This document shows positions 8,520-16,261 of a stretch of DNA of 64,000 nt, piece by piece (position 1 is the stretch's first letter; each line of letters starts with the position of its first letter). The position numbers were made by a program, and so were the translations under genes. Source of the stretch: Nonomuraea sediminis. GTDB lineage: Bacteria > Actinomycetota > Actinomycetes > Streptosporangiales > Streptosporangiaceae. The stretch covers positions 1,240,001 through 1,304,000 of the forward strand of contig NZ_JAHDTI010000001.1 in NCBI RefSeq assembly GCF_018531495.1, given 5' to 3'. The notes under the pieces are model-generated. The model saw nothing but the letters and a program-made list of their open reading frames with translations. It did not search any database and was not told the origin of the DNA.

Positions 8520-9118
8520 TGTGGGTGCCAAGAACTCGGCTACCCTATGCGACCTGCGCGTATTCGTGGATCAACCCACCGAGATGGTCACGTCGTATGA
8601 CCTCGATATCGCCCTCGACCGGCTCGGGAAGGGCTCGTAGCGGGGCGGCCTGGCCCAGGGAGCGATGCGGGCGATGCTCATTGAAGTGCGTCTCGTAGAT
8701 GGCCACCACGCGTCGTAAGTGGCGGGCGTTGACGATGAGGATCCGATCGAGGAGTTCTCGGCGCAAGCCGCCGATCCAGCGTTCGGCGAACGCGTTCGCC
8801 CGCGGAGCCCGAGGCGGCGTCTTGAGGATACCGATGCCCTCGGCCGTGAAGACTTCGTCGAACAACGCGGTGAACTTCGTGTGCCGATCACGGATGAGGA
8901 ACCTGAACCTCCCCGCCCTGTCCCCCAGCTCAATCATCAAGTTCCTGGCCTGCTGCGCGACCCAGAGCCCAGTCGGATGCCTGGTCACGCCGAGGACGTG
9001 CACCCGGCGGGTCCTGAGCTCCATGACGACCAGGCAATACAGGCGTTGGACCAACACGGTGTCGCAATGGAAGAAGTCGCACGCCAAGATCCCCGCAGCT
9101 TGAGCACGCAGGAACTCT
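8520..9118 (-). pseudogene. DDE integrase-core transposase, 3' part, with IS right end
   Basis: The minus strand encodes EFLRAQAAGILACDFFHCDT, then LYCLVVMELRTRRVHVLGVT, FRFLIRDRHTKF, PPRAPRANAFAERWIGGLRR and HRPHRSLGQ, ending at 8545. These are the integrase-core DDE signatures (D in ACDFFHCD, D in IRDRHTKF, E in NAFAERW). The coding sequence is open upstream only to about 9118, so the N-terminus is lost. The IS end is probably TGTGGGTGCCAAGAACTCGG at 8520, because a second copy at 28232 begins at the same base. Confidence 0.75.
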
Positions 9119-9158
9119 GCGCCTGCCGAAAACTACATCCATGCACGTCAAGCAGGCT
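9115..9158. repeat. 44-bp junction repeat, copy 1
   Basis: CTCTGCGCCTGCCGAAAACT and onward to GTCAAGCAGGCT. It is found again with one mismatch at 18398-18441, where it also terminates a truncated transposase reading frame. A shorter, diverged form lies at 28424-28438, again at a transposase breakpoint. Confidence 0.6.
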
Positions 9159-9485
9159 GCGCATCACATTCGAGACCAACTGCAAGGAGCCCTCACTCGC
9201 GGGCGGAAATCGATGGCCGAAGCTGCTCGGCGGCTGCTCGTACGCGTTCGATCTGCGTAGACCACTTGGGCCTCATGGCGAAGGCATGGCCCTAGGCAGC
9301 AGTCCCGAGAGGGACAAATAGCACAGAGTGTCGATGGTCAAGCGCGCATGGTTGCTCGGTGATTGCTCGCGTGAACGCGATACGGCGCGGCACGCATCGG
9401 CACTGACCGGCATTGGCTCCCTGTCCCCCCGTCACCATGAGGGCCCGGCGCCACACCACGGTTGGGCACCGGGTCCGAGATCGGC
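9159..9485. other. Intergenic stretch, no gene seen
   Basis: No frame here has convincing protein composition and I see no hairpin or known motif. It separates transposase debris from the tandem membrane-protein genes. Confidence 0.4.
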
Positions 9486-9521
9486 TTGGCTGGTCCCGCT
9501 GGCTGCTTCTACGCTCCGATC
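9486..9521 (+). promoter_or_regulatory. Leaderless promoter of tandem membrane gene 1
   Basis: -35 TTGGCT (9486-9491), 18-base spacer, -10 TACGCT (9510-9515), six bases, ATG at 9522. The same TACGCT-N6-ATG unit precedes genes 2 and 3. Confidence 0.65.
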
Positions 9522-10019
9522 ATGGCGGATATCAGCCTCATCGATGCGTGGGGTCTCTGGCTGGACGGGAAGTCCACGCTCGGGTACAGCCTTTTCGGGA
9601 TCCCCATGGTGTGGATCGGCCGCGCGGGCAAAATCGTCTCGTTCCTGAGCGCGCTGGCCGTGGTGCTGGAAATCGTGGGTGTTGAGCGATTACCGCTGCT
9701 CGCCGATCTCATCTCCGATCTTGATGATCGGCCCGGAGAAACGCCGATGATCGCCTACATCATGGCCTACGGGTTCATCGGAGTCCTTGCAGGCACCGGA
9801 TTTGCGGTCTGGCGCATCATTGGTGTGCCGTTCGACAAGCCCGTGCCAGGCGGCGGCCTGATCCTGGGGTTCGGGTTCATCGTGGTACCGCTGATTCTTG
9901 GCTTCGGCCCTCGAGCGATGGCATGGTTGCTGGGCATGCCGTGGTTCCCCACTGCGGTCCGGGTCCTATCGTTCTTGACCCTCGCCATTGGCTTCCACTT
10001 CGACCTGCTCGCTTCCTAG
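9522..10019 (+). CDS. Unknown small membrane protein, tandem family member 1
   Basis: A 165-residue protein of a family I do not recognise. It opens MADISLIDAWGLWLDGKSTL, followed by a hydrophobic stretch GKIVSFLSALAVVLEIVGVE. Further membrane segments lie around MIAYIMAYGFIGVLAGTGFA, GLILGFGFIVVPLILGF and AVRVLSFLTLAIGFHF. It ends GFHFDLLAS, identical to its two neighbours. The N-terminal AW-WLDGKSTLG-LFG-P block and the C-terminus are shared, while the middle is divergent. There is no signal peptide or catalytic motif. It has its own leaderless promoter, so the copies can be regulated separately. Likely an integral membrane protein with both conserved ends functionally constrained. Confidence 0.75.
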   Translation: MADISLIDAWGLWLDGKSTLGYSLFGIPMVWIGRAGKIVSFLSALAVVLEIVGVERLPLLADLISDLDDRPGETPMIAYIMAYGFIGVLAGTGFAVWRIIGVPFDKPVPGGGLILGFGFIVVPLILGFGPRAMAWLLGMPWFPTAVRVLSFLTLAIGFHFDLLAS

Positions 10020-10069
10020 TTCCCCGCATGGGAATGCACCGGGCGCTGGGCAGCGGCCGAGGCCACGCC

Positions 10070-10081
10070 TACGCTCCGGTC
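10070..10081 (+). promoter_or_regulatory. Leaderless -10 of tandem membrane gene 2
   Basis: TACGCT (10070-10075) plus CCGGTC, then ATG at 10082; nearly identical to the unit before gene 1. Confidence 0.6.
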
Positions 10082-10588
10082 ATGGCGGACCTCAGTCTCA
10101 TCCAGGCCTGGCAGATGTGGTTGGACAACGTCCAGGTGAGCCAGGACACGCTGTACGGCTGGTCGATCCTGGCGCTTGGCCGCATGGGCAAGGTCGTGGC
10201 GTTCTTGTCCGGGTTGACGGTCGTCCTCGACATCATCGGCCCGGAACGTCTGCGGCGCTTCGGCGCGAGGACCGCCGACTCAGATCCAGTGATATCCAGA
10301 TGGCTGTGGGTGCTAGCGGTCGGAGTGTTCGTTGTCTCCATCCCCGTGTTCAACTTGATTCCGACGCTGATCGAGTGGGGCGTCTTATCGGACAGCCGGC
10401 GACTCCACGACCTGATGGTGGCGTTGGCCGTCTTCTTCGTCATCGTCATGATCGTTGCCGGGTACAGCAAGGTGGCGATAGTGGGATTCGCCTGGGTCTT
10501 AGCAAGGCCGATGTTCGAACGCATCTTGCGCTGGCTGTCGGTAGCGGGCCTGATTATCGGCTTCCACTTCGACCTGCTCGCGTCGTAG
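10082..10588 (+). CDS. Unknown small membrane protein, tandem family member 2
   Basis: A 168-residue paralogue. It starts MADLSLIQAWQMWLDNVQVS and continues LGRMGKVVAFLSGLTVVLDI, then IIGPERLRRFG. Predicted membrane segments: WLWVLAVGVFVVSIPVFNLI, LMVALAVFFVIVMIVAGY and a last one running into the GFHFDLLAS end. Compared with member 1 it lacks the GKSTLG sequence but keeps AW-WLD, the GK-FLS-L-VVLDIIG-ERL segment and the terminal nonapeptide. The gap to gene 1 is 62 bases and contains the promoter. No enzyme signature is visible. Confidence 0.75.
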   Translation: MADLSLIQAWQMWLDNVQVSQDTLYGWSILALGRMGKVVAFLSGLTVVLDIIGPERLRRFGARTADSDPVISRWLWVLAVGVFVVSIPVFNLIPTLIEWGVLSDSRRLHDLMVALAVFFVIVMIVAGYSKVAIVGFAWVLARPMFERILRWLSVAGLIIGFHFDLLAS

Positions 10589-10609
10589 CCACAACGGATC
10601 CGCCTACCT

Positions 10610-10632
10610 GCGGTCCTTCCGCATGCCGAGGG
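10610..10632. repeat. 23-bp module between tandem genes, copy A
   Basis: GCGGTCCTTCCGCATGCCGA plus GGG. Exact copy at 10743-10765 and a diverged copy at 11278-11300. Copies A and C both continue into GTGGCCGTGTCCGAYGTCCG, showing that a longer block was duplicated with the genes. Confidence 0.6.
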
Positions 10633-10742
10633 GGTGGCCGTGTCCGATGTCCGGGCCGGAAGCGGACCCTTTCCCCGGACCACAGATCGGCCCGCGCCGA
10701 ACCGCGGCTGAGCTCCGAGCTCGCGACACGGGCCGCATCCGC

Positions 10743-10765
10743 GCGGTCCTTCCGCATGCCGAGGG
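10743..10765. repeat. 23-bp module, copy B, just upstream of gene 3
   Basis: Identical to 10610-10632 and 11 bases before the -10 box of gene 3. It may be an activator site or a scar of tandem duplication. Confidence 0.55.
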
Positions 10766-10776
10766 CCGGCCGCTTC

Positions 10777-10788
10777 TACGCTTCGATC
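10777..10788 (+). promoter_or_regulatory. Leaderless -10 of tandem membrane gene 3
   Basis: TACGCT (10777-10782) plus TCGATC, then ATG at 10789. Confidence 0.6.
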
Positions 10789-11253
10789 ATGGGGGACATC
10801 AGCTATCTCCAAGCGTGGCAGATGTGGCTGGACGGCAAGTCCACGCTCGGCAGCACCCTGTGGGGCGTGCCGATGATCTGGTGGGGCCGCGCAGGCAAGA
10901 TCCTTACGTTTCTGTCAGGTGCCGTGGTCATCATCGACCTGGTCGGGGTGGAACGGCTCTCCCGGTACGGCGATCGCCTAGTACGGCTCATGGCCGCCCA
11001 CGGCTCCCTACCCTTCATCGCTGGGCTTTTCGCCGGGGTAATCGCAGGGTGGCTCACCGTCGCGGCCACTGCGTCAATGGGAACTGACTCCCAACTGCGC
11101 TCCTGGCTCGTGATAGTGGTCGGCGGCGCAGCAGGCGGGTTCACGACCATGATCGGCTTCGCACTCCAGCATCGTAGATTCGCCTCGATGGCGAGGTGGG
11201 TATCCCTGGGGCTGCTTCTGATCGGCTTCCACTTCGACCTGCTCGCTTCGTAG
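10789..11253 (+). CDS. Unknown small membrane protein, tandem family member 3
   Basis: A 154-residue paralogue starting MGDISYLQAWQMWLDGKSTL and continuing GSTLWGVPMIWWGRAGKILT, then FLSGAVVIIDLVGVERLSRY. Membrane segments follow at LPFIAGLFAGVIAGWLTVAA and SWLVIVVGGAAGGFTTMIGF, with a last one ending in GFHFDLLAS. It shares the GKSTLG block with member 1 and AWQMWLD with member 2, so it sits between the two. The start is fixed by the conserved promoter spacing. Function unknown. Confidence 0.75.
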   Translation: MGDISYLQAWQMWLDGKSTLGSTLWGVPMIWWGRAGKILTFLSGAVVIIDLVGVERLSRYGDRLVRLMAAHGSLPFIAGLFAGVIAGWLTVAATASMGTDSQLRSWLVIVVGGAAGGFTTMIGFALQHRRFASMARWVSLGLLLIGFHFDLLAS

Positions 11254-11261
11254 CCCCCCAG

Positions 11262-11366
11262 CAGGCCCTGCCACTATGCGGGCCCTTCGCATGCCGAGGA
11301 GGTGGCCGTGTCCGACGTCCGGCCCCCGGGACTTCTAGGGTCAGCCTAAGATCATGTGCCAGATCG
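11262..11366 (+). other. Possible relic of a fourth tandem unit
   Basis: After gene 3 the inter-gene block recurs in diverged form (11278-11325), followed by ACTTCTAGGGT and ATCATG at about 11353-11358. This mimics the CTTCTACGCT...ATCATG start of the other units but leads into no open frame on the plus strand. It may be the remains of a lost fourth copy. Confidence 0.3.
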
Positions 11367-11757
11367 CATAGCCAAAGCCGTACAGGATCGCCAGGCCGAA
11401 CGCGAGCCCGATCAGCGCCGGCAGAATCGCCAAGAACATCACCGACAACGTCACCGCCAGATAGAGGATCGTATTCACGACCCGCCATACGACGCACAAG
11501 ATGCCGAATACGACTCGGAAGAACGTCCCGATAACTCCCGTGAATCCATGACCCCACAGTGGCTTACCCCAGCCTGTAGCCACAGCATCGGCCCACCGCC
11601 CCAGCAACCGACCCAGCCCCTCCAGGTCCTTGTCGCTGGCGCTGGAGGCCCGAGTAGATCCTGCCGCACGAACAGGGCCGACGCCCACGCTCCCGAGCAC
11701 GCGCCCCCCGCTGGAGGCGCCCACACGGACGGGGCCGAGACGAACCGAGAACCACAT
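11341..11757 (-). CDS. Membrane protein with DUF4236-like N-terminus
   Basis: Start at ATG 11757, because GGAGG (rc of 11762-11766) lies six bases upstream and the product then begins MWFSVRLGPVRVGASSGGRV. This short Gly/Val beta-rich opening resembles DUF4236 proteins (a tentative match). After a linker (DKDLEGLGRLLGRWADA) there is a long hydrophobic region from about residue 75, reading FFRVVFGILCVVWRVVNTIL and then MFLAILPALIGLAFGLAILY, giving two or three membrane helices. 138 residues. It is convergent with the tandem membrane genes. Whether it works with them is unknown. Confidence 0.65.
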   Translation of the reverse strand: MWFSVRLGPVRVGASSGGRVLGSVGVGPVRAAGSTRASSASDKDLEGLGRLLGRWADAVATGWGKPLWGHGFTGVIGTFFRVVFGILCVVWRVVNTILYLAVTLSVMFLAILPALIGLAFGLAILYGFGYAIWHMILG

Positions 11758-11767
11758 CGCGGACCTC

Positions 11768-11949
11768 CGGGGGAATGACGAATTCTTGGTGAGTACGACG
11801 AATGACGGACGCTCTTTGTTTGGCAATATTCAAAATGATTCACGGGATAAAATTCACGAAATATGAAGAATTATGCAAAGCGGCCATTTCGGTCGTGAAG
11901 CATGATCGCCAAGCTGCCCACCCCCTCCCCAGGGGCGCGAGCCGTTACC
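11768..11949. other. Low-GC intergenic patch
   Basis: Bases 11810-11890 are strikingly AT-rich for this window (TTTGTTTGGCAATATTCAAA and onward). Two copies of ATTCACG lie about 16 bases apart. This probably holds the promoter of the minus-strand membrane gene and may be foreign DNA. Confidence 0.4.
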
Positions 11950-11979
11950 TACGCTGAACCCATGAGCCACTTGACGTAA
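11950..11979 (+). promoter_or_regulatory. Leaderless five-codon leader ORF (MSHLT) before the terminase-like gene
   Basis: TACGCT (11950-11955), six bases, then ATG AGC CAC TTG ACG TAA at 11962-11979. The stop TAA merges with AAGGAG, the ribosome binding site of the gene starting at 11992. The arrangement would couple termination on the mini-ORF to initiation downstream. Confidence 0.45.
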
Positions 11980-11991
11980 GGAGCGCTTGAC

Positions 11992-12492
11992 ATGGGTTGG
12001 TCACCAGCGCAGAAGGAGGACGCCGCTCGCCAGGCCGCTGAGGTGATACACCTGCGCCGGCGCGGGGAGACGTTCGAGGCGATTGGCGAGCAGCTCGGCG
12101 TTACCCGGCAGCGTGCTCATCAGATCTACTCCAAGGCGCTGAAGGAGATCCCGGCGCAGGAGGTGGCCGAGTATCGGGCCGAGCAAGCCGAGCGGCTGGA
12201 CGAGATGCTGAGGGCCGCGTACGCGGTGCTGGAGCGCGAGCACGTCACGGTGTCGCAGGGCAAGGTCGTGCGGATGGGCCGCCCGTTCATCAACGACGAC
12301 GGGTATGCGGACGTCGATGAGAACCGCGGCGAGGTCGTCAAGGATGACGGGCCGATCCTGATGGCGATCAAGACGATTCTGCAGATCGAGGAGCGGCGGG
12401 CGAAGCTATTCGGCCTGGACACTCCAGTCAAGCAGCTGGTGGGCGGCGAGGTCGAGGTGACATACAACTTCGAGGGCGTGGACCTAGTGTGA
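11992..12492 (+). CDS. Phage terminase small subunit-like HTH protein, 3' end interrupted by IS630
   Basis: A 166-residue protein. An N-terminal helix-turn-helix, [20 protein letters not shown] then [13 protein letters not shown] at residues 18-50, is followed by a long helical region and a C-terminus with [20 protein letters not shown]. This layout is typical of small terminase-like proteins of actinophages and integrative elements. The start has AAGGAG eight bases upstream. The last two codons come from IS630: without the element and one TA, the frame would read GVDLGDLR-stop. So the insertion changes only the tail, and function may survive. It suggests a prophage or integrative-element remnant. 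Confidence 0.65.
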   Translation: MGWSPAQKEDAARQAAEVIHLRRRGETFEAIGEQLGVTRQRAHQIYSKALKEIPAQEVAEYRAEQAERLDEMLRAAYAVLEREHVTVSQGKVVRMGRPFINDDGYADVDENRGEVVKDDGPILMAIKTILQIEERRAKLFGLDTPVKQLVGGEVEVTYNFEGVDLV

Positions 12493-12505
12493 TGCGCCTG
12501 AAATT
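12487..12505 (+). repeat. IS630 left inverted repeat
   Basis: GTGTGATGCGCCTGAAATT, exact complement of the right end; preceded by target TA. Confidence 0.9.
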
Positions 12506-12532
12506 AGGCGGATAAGTATCTATCCTGAAACA

Positions 12533-13801
12533 ATGGGAAACCGTGGGCCGTCTGCAGTAGAGATCGAATTAACAGACATCGATCGCGCCCGGCTGGTCGG
12601 CATGACAGCGGAGCCGTCTGGGCTGGGTAGCAGGGCGCGGATTGTGTTGGCTTGCGCTGAGCCTGCGGTCAGCAACGCACAGGTGGCGCGTGATCTCGGG
12701 CTGACGGTGACAACCGTACGCCGGTGGCGGGCGGCCTTTGCGCGTGGCGGGATCGATGCCCTGCTCGACAGTCCTCGGACCGGGCGACCGAAAGCCGAAT
12801 TGACGGTGAGTGACTCCGAACGTGCGGCTCTACAACGATGGGCACAGCGGGCGAAGTCAGCGCAGGTCCTGGCGATGCGCGCGAAGATCGTGCTGGGTTG
12901 CGCCGATGGCAAGGCCAACCTGCAAATCGCTGCCGAACTACGGGTGCACCCCGACACGGTGTCCAAGTGGCGCTCGCGGTTCTTGCGGTTTCGGCTGGAT
13001 GGGCTGATCGACGAGCAGCGGCCAGGCCGACCTCCTTCCATCACGCTGGACCAGATCGAACAGGTCGTCGTGGCGACACTGGAGGAAACGCCCAAGGGCG
13101 CCACCCACTGGACGAGGGCCTCGATGGCCAAGCGCAGCGGCCTGTCCAAGTCGACCATCGGGCGGATCTGGCGCGACTTCGAACTCAAACCGCACCGAAC
13201 CGACACCTTCAAACTGTCCACCGATCCGCTGCTGGTGGAGAAGGTCGTCGATGTTGTCGGGCTCTACCACAACCCGCCCGAGCGCGCGGTGGTGCTGTGT
13301 GTGGATGAGAAGTCCCAGATCCAGGCCCTCGACCGCTCCCAGCCGGTACTGCCGATGATGCCCGGCATGCCCGAACGGCGCACCCACGACTACCTCCGCA
13401 ACGGCATCACCAGCCTGTTCGCCGAGTTCAAAAAGTTCCTGGCCACCATCGACAAGAGCGTGCCGACCGAGCTGGACATCCACCTGATCTGCGACAACTA
13501 CGGCACCCACAAAACTCCGGCGATCAAGGCCTGGCTGGCTCGCCATCCCCGCTTCCACATGCACTTCACCCCGACCGGCTCTTCCTGGATCAACCAGGTC
13601 GAGCGCTGGTTCGGCTATCTGACTGACCAGCTGATCCGCCGCGGGGTCCACAAAAGCGTTCAGGCGCTGGAGAAGGACATCCGCGCCTGGCTGGCTCAGT
13701 GGAACGCCGATCCCAAGCCGTTCGTGTGGACCAAGACCGCCGAAGAGATCCTCGAATCCCTCGCTAAATATTGCCGACGAATTTCAGGCGCATCACACTA
13801 G
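12533..13801 (+). CDS. IS630-family DDE transposase
   Basis: 422 residues, full length. Two N-terminal helix-turn-helix repeats ([20 protein letters not shown] and [20 protein letters not shown]) bind the ends. The catalytic triad is visible: [29 protein letters not shown] and [14 protein letters not shown], giving D, D and E. The stop codon TAG at 13799-13801 is made from the duplicated target TA plus the first flanking base, so termination depends on the insertion site. The start ATG at 12533 is 28 bases inside the left repeat. Confidence 0.95.
   Translation: MGNRGPSAVEIELTDIDRARLVGMTAEPSGLGSRARIVLACAEPAVSNAQVARDLGLTVTTVRRWRAAFARGGIDALLDSPRTGRPKAELTVSDSERAALQRWAQRAKSAQVLAMRAKIVLGCADGKANLQIAAELRVHPDTVSKWRSRFLRFRLDGLIDEQRPGRPPSITLDQIEQVVVATLEETPKGATHWTRASMAKRSGLSKSTIGRIWRDFELKPHRTDTFKLSTDPLLVEKVVDVVGLYHNPPERAVVLCVDEKSQIQALDRSQPVLPMMPGMPERRTHDYLRNGITSLFAEFKKFLATIDKSVPTELDIHLICDNYGTHKTPAIKAWLARHPRFHMHFTPTGSSWINQVERWFGYLTDQLIRRGVHKSVQALEKDIRAWLAQWNADPKPFVWTKTAEEILESLAKYCRRISGASH
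13780..13798 (-). repeat. IS630 right inverted repeat
   Basis: AATTTCAGGCGCATCACAC, followed by duplicated target TA at 13799-13800. Confidence 0.9.
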
Positions 13802-14220
13802 GCGACCTTCGGTGAGGTGCGTGGTGGGAAGCTAGTTAGCTCTGCGTTTGCTACATCCACGAATCGCTCATGAGCCTTCGTGTGGGCTGTCAGCGCTGCC
13901 ATGAAGGCTTGATTCCATTCGTTAGGGTCAGGAGTGGGATCGAGGCTGGCGTAGGCAAGGACCGCTTGGGTCAGATCCGTACTCGCCTGACGGACTGCAG
14001 TCGATCCCGCAAGGATCTGCACAATGGCCTTCTGGCGAGCCATGCGCATTGGGGCTTCCGGCCCAAACTGTCCCGTGAGCTGGTCACTGTAGGGCTGGTT
14101 GGCCAAGCCTTGGGCCATCCGCTGACGGTCCAGCGCTTCCTGCGTCAGCCTGCTTCCGGCGTCACTCGCGGCGGCCAGGAAGGCGGCGTAGATCTCTCTC
14201 CGTGCCTCGGGATCTGAGCG
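13798..14220 (-). pseudogene. Hypothetical helical protein, 5' end lost
   Basis: The minus frame reads SDPEARREIYAAFLAAASDA, then QEALDRQRMAQGLANQPYSD, MRMARQKAIVQILAGSTAVR and NQAFMAALTAHTKAHERFVD, ending at 13798. The composition (amphipathic helices) is protein-like, but I do not recognise the family. Upstream of about 14220 the frame becomes the antisense of an IS1380 transposase fragment, so the true start has been lost. The stop codon TAG includes the target TA of the IS630 insertion and would also have existed without it. Confidence 0.55.
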
Positions 14221-14655
14221 CTGCGCTTCACCGACATCGACGGCCACCGCTTCACCAGCTTTGTCACCGGCACCCGCCCGGGTGGCGGCCGAGGCCAGCT
14301 GGCCGACCTGGAACTGCGCCACCGCCGCCGCGCCCGCTGCGAAGACCGCATCCGCGCCGCCAAAGACACCGGCCTGCGCAACCTGCCCCTGCACTCCTTC
14401 GCCGCCAACCAGATCTGGCTCGAACTCATCGCCCTGGCCTGCGAACTGATCGCCTGGGCCCAGATGCTCGCCTTCGACCCCACGCAGCCGGCCCGCCGGT
14501 GGGAACCCAAACGTCTGCGGCTACGGATCTTCTCCGCCGCCGCGCGCCTGGTCACGGGCGGACGACGGCTCCGGCTTCGGCTGGCGCACCGCTGGCGATG
14601 GGGTGAATTGATCGCCACCGCGATCACCCGGCCACAGACCCTGCCCGCGCCCTGA
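14221..14655 (+). pseudogene. IS1380-family transposase, C-terminal fragment
   Basis: Reads RFTDIDGHRFTSFVTGTRPG and then QLADLELRHRRRARCEDRIR, AAKDTGLRNLPLHSFAANQI and WLELIALACELIAWAQMLAF to a TGA at 14653-14655. ELRHRRRARCEDRIR...DTGL..LP is characteristic of the IS1380 C-terminal catalytic region. The N-terminal two thirds are absent, so it is inactive. Confidence 0.8.
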
Positions 14656-14711
14656 TCTCAGCTTCCCCATCCCGACGACCAGAGAATGGAGACATTCGGG
14701 CCCGTGGAACC

Positions 14712-14743
14712 CCGCCCACCCGACGCGACAGTCGGGTGGGCGG
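14712..14743. terminator. Perfect 13-bp hairpin
   Basis: CCGCCCACCCGAC, loop GCGACA, GTCGGGTGGGCGG. A very stable stem 57 bases after the transposase fragment; a rho-independent-type terminator without T tract, or an IS-end structure. Confidence 0.55.
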
Positions 14744-14832
14744 CTGACCAATCACCGAGAACGATAGGTAGCCGAGCCGCTACGAACCCCGATCACCGTC
14801 ACGAAAGATCGAGGCTAACCGGGCGTTTCGAG

Positions 14833-15207
14833 GTGCCCGACAATAACCCCACCGACGTCATCGCGTCGGAATGGCAGTGGCTGCTCAAGGACGCCCGCGA
14901 CGCAGACTGGCCCCAGTACCAGGCGCTCATCGAGGCCGCCTACGACCAACCGAAGCTACGCAGCCTTTACCCCTTCACCAGCCACTGGGCACTGAGCTTC
15001 TCTGCCACACCCGACTACCCGTTCTCTCCGAGCTTCGTCTCGGTCGACTCCCCCCGAGGAGACGGTGGCTACACCATCAGGGAATGGGGGAACGGCCCGG
15101 CTCTGACCCAGGTCCCCACCCCCACCGAAGCGATCTCCATCGCCGTAGACCGCATCCCTGCCGAGTTCTTGCAGATGTCTTCTGACATCGCTGCAGAGGA
15201 CTCCTGA
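14833..15207 (+). CDS. DUF6193-like hypothetical protein
   Basis: From GTG 14833 the product is VPDNNPTDVIASEWQWLLKD, then WPQYQALIEAAYDQPKLRSL and YPFTSHWALSFSATPDYPFS, 124 residues. The LYPFTSHWALRFS-like block and the closing TEAISIAVDRIPAEF match what I remember of the DUF6193 family, found scattered near biosynthetic and accessory genes of actinomycetes. Function unknown. An ATG at 14686 in the same frame would add 49 residues, but those lie over the hairpin and look non-coding. The start is therefore uncertain, and the protein may be N-terminally truncated. Confidence 0.6.
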   Translation: MPDNNPTDVIASEWQWLLKDARDADWPQYQALIEAAYDQPKLRSLYPFTSHWALSFSATPDYPFSPSFVSVDSPRGDGGYTIREWGNGPALTQVPTPTEAISIAVDRIPAEFLQMSSDIAAEDS

Positions 15208-15220
15208 AATCGACAGCCGT
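15206..15220. repeat. 15-bp direct repeat, left copy
   Basis: GAAATCGACAGCCGT, repeated exactly at 18086-18100. The two copies bracket the broken recombinase and the Ser/Thr kinase (about 2.9 kb). Confidence 0.5.
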
Positions 15221-15428
15221 TGTCAGTTTCCGAAGTCGCGTGCACGCGCGACCTGGGGAAATAGTGTCGCACGCAGGGGAGTACGGACATTTGCGCAGTC
15301 CGTAATCGTGTGCACGACCCAACGGCTTCGTACGTACTCCTATGCACGAACAGTGACGCTTGTCGACGATCTTGGGTCCCCGCAGTCCTGCTGGCGGGAC
15401 GTGAACGAACTGACCGGCGCCCAATGGG

Positions 15429-15456
15429 CCGTTCCACTTCCATGGAAGTGGAACGG
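15429..15456. repeat. 28-bp perfect palindrome
   Basis: Left half CCGTTCCACTTCCA, right half its exact complement with no centre gap. It lies 126 bases upstream of a serine recombinase gene. Such a site could be the recombinase's crossover/binding site or an operator; it is too symmetric to be chance. Confidence 0.6.
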
Positions 15457-15581
15457 TTGAGGCGCGATCTCGCCGGGCCCGGTGAATTCGGACACCGGCG
15501 GACACGATTCGTTCCGGAAGTCGTTCCGCAAGAGACGTTCCAGAAGCCCCGTACGGAGACGAATTCCGCTATGGTCCGAGG

Positions 15582-16185
15582 ATGGGATCCGGCAGCGATC
15601 ACCCCCACGGCGGACTCGAACTCGGATACGCCCACGTGTCGACCACCAAGCAGTCCCTGGAACGGCAATTCGACGCCCTGGCCGCCGCCGGGATTCCAGA
15701 CGATCGGATCTACGTCGACAAGAAGACCGGCACCACCATCGACCGCGACGGCCTCAACCGGCTGCTCGCCTACGCCCGACCCGGCGACACCGTCGTCGTG
15801 CACACTCTGGATCGGCCGCATCCTGCGCGAGGTCCTCAACCTCGTCCTCGACCTGTCGGAGAAGAAGATCGGGGTACGATCGCTGGCCGACCCGTTGCCG
15901 ATCAACACCGCCGACGAGGGCATGGCCCGTATCGCGTTCCTCCTGCTGGCACTGTTCGCTGAGATGGAACGCACCTTCACCGCTGAGCGCGCCGCCCATG
16001 CCCGCGCCGTCGCCGAGGCCAACTATGGGCAGATCGGACGGCCCCTCGCCCACCCCGAAGACAAGATCGAGTATGCGCGGCTGCTGAAGGCCCAGGGCGA
16101 CTCCCTCGGCGTCATCGCCTCCAGGACCGGCATCCCCAAGACGTCGCTGCACAGCTACCTCACAGCCGCCAAGGCGGCCGGATGA
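15582..16185 (+). pseudogene. Serine recombinase (resolvase/invertase type), frameshifted
   Basis: ATG 15582 opens a frame reading [20 protein letters not shown] (catalytic Ser in HVSTTKQ), then [20 protein letters not shown] and TVVVHTLDR. After about 15812 the protein continues in another frame as [20 protein letters not shown], then [20 protein letters not shown] and a C-terminal helix-turn-helix [19 protein letters not shown] to 16185. The expected LDR-LG-RILREV bridge is missing, best explained by a 5-base deletion between two CGG triplets. Otherwise the domains are complete (about 200 residues), so the loss looks recent. Confidence 0.8.
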
Positions 16186-16261
16186 GCCAGGAGGCGGAGC
16201 GACCATCGCGAGCGCGTCGGATCCTGTGCGGCATGACGGACAGCCCCGTTACAAGGCTCGG

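Larger units (their letters stand above)
12487..13798 (+). mobile_element. Complete IS630-family insertion sequence
   Basis: A 1312-bp element with perfect 19-bp terminal inverted repeats GTGTGATGCGCCTGAAATT (12487-12505) and its complement (13780-13798). It is flanked by the TA duplication (12485-12486 and 13799-13800) that defines IS630/Tc1-mariner insertion. One intact transposase gene fills it. Perfect repeats and an undamaged gene indicate a recent insertion. Confidence 0.95.

Noticed and set aside
10610..11300. 23-bp modules as a CRISPR or phage att array
   Set aside because: Only three copies with irregular spacing, and two of them extend into a longer duplicated block, so they are scars of gene duplication or promoter elements.
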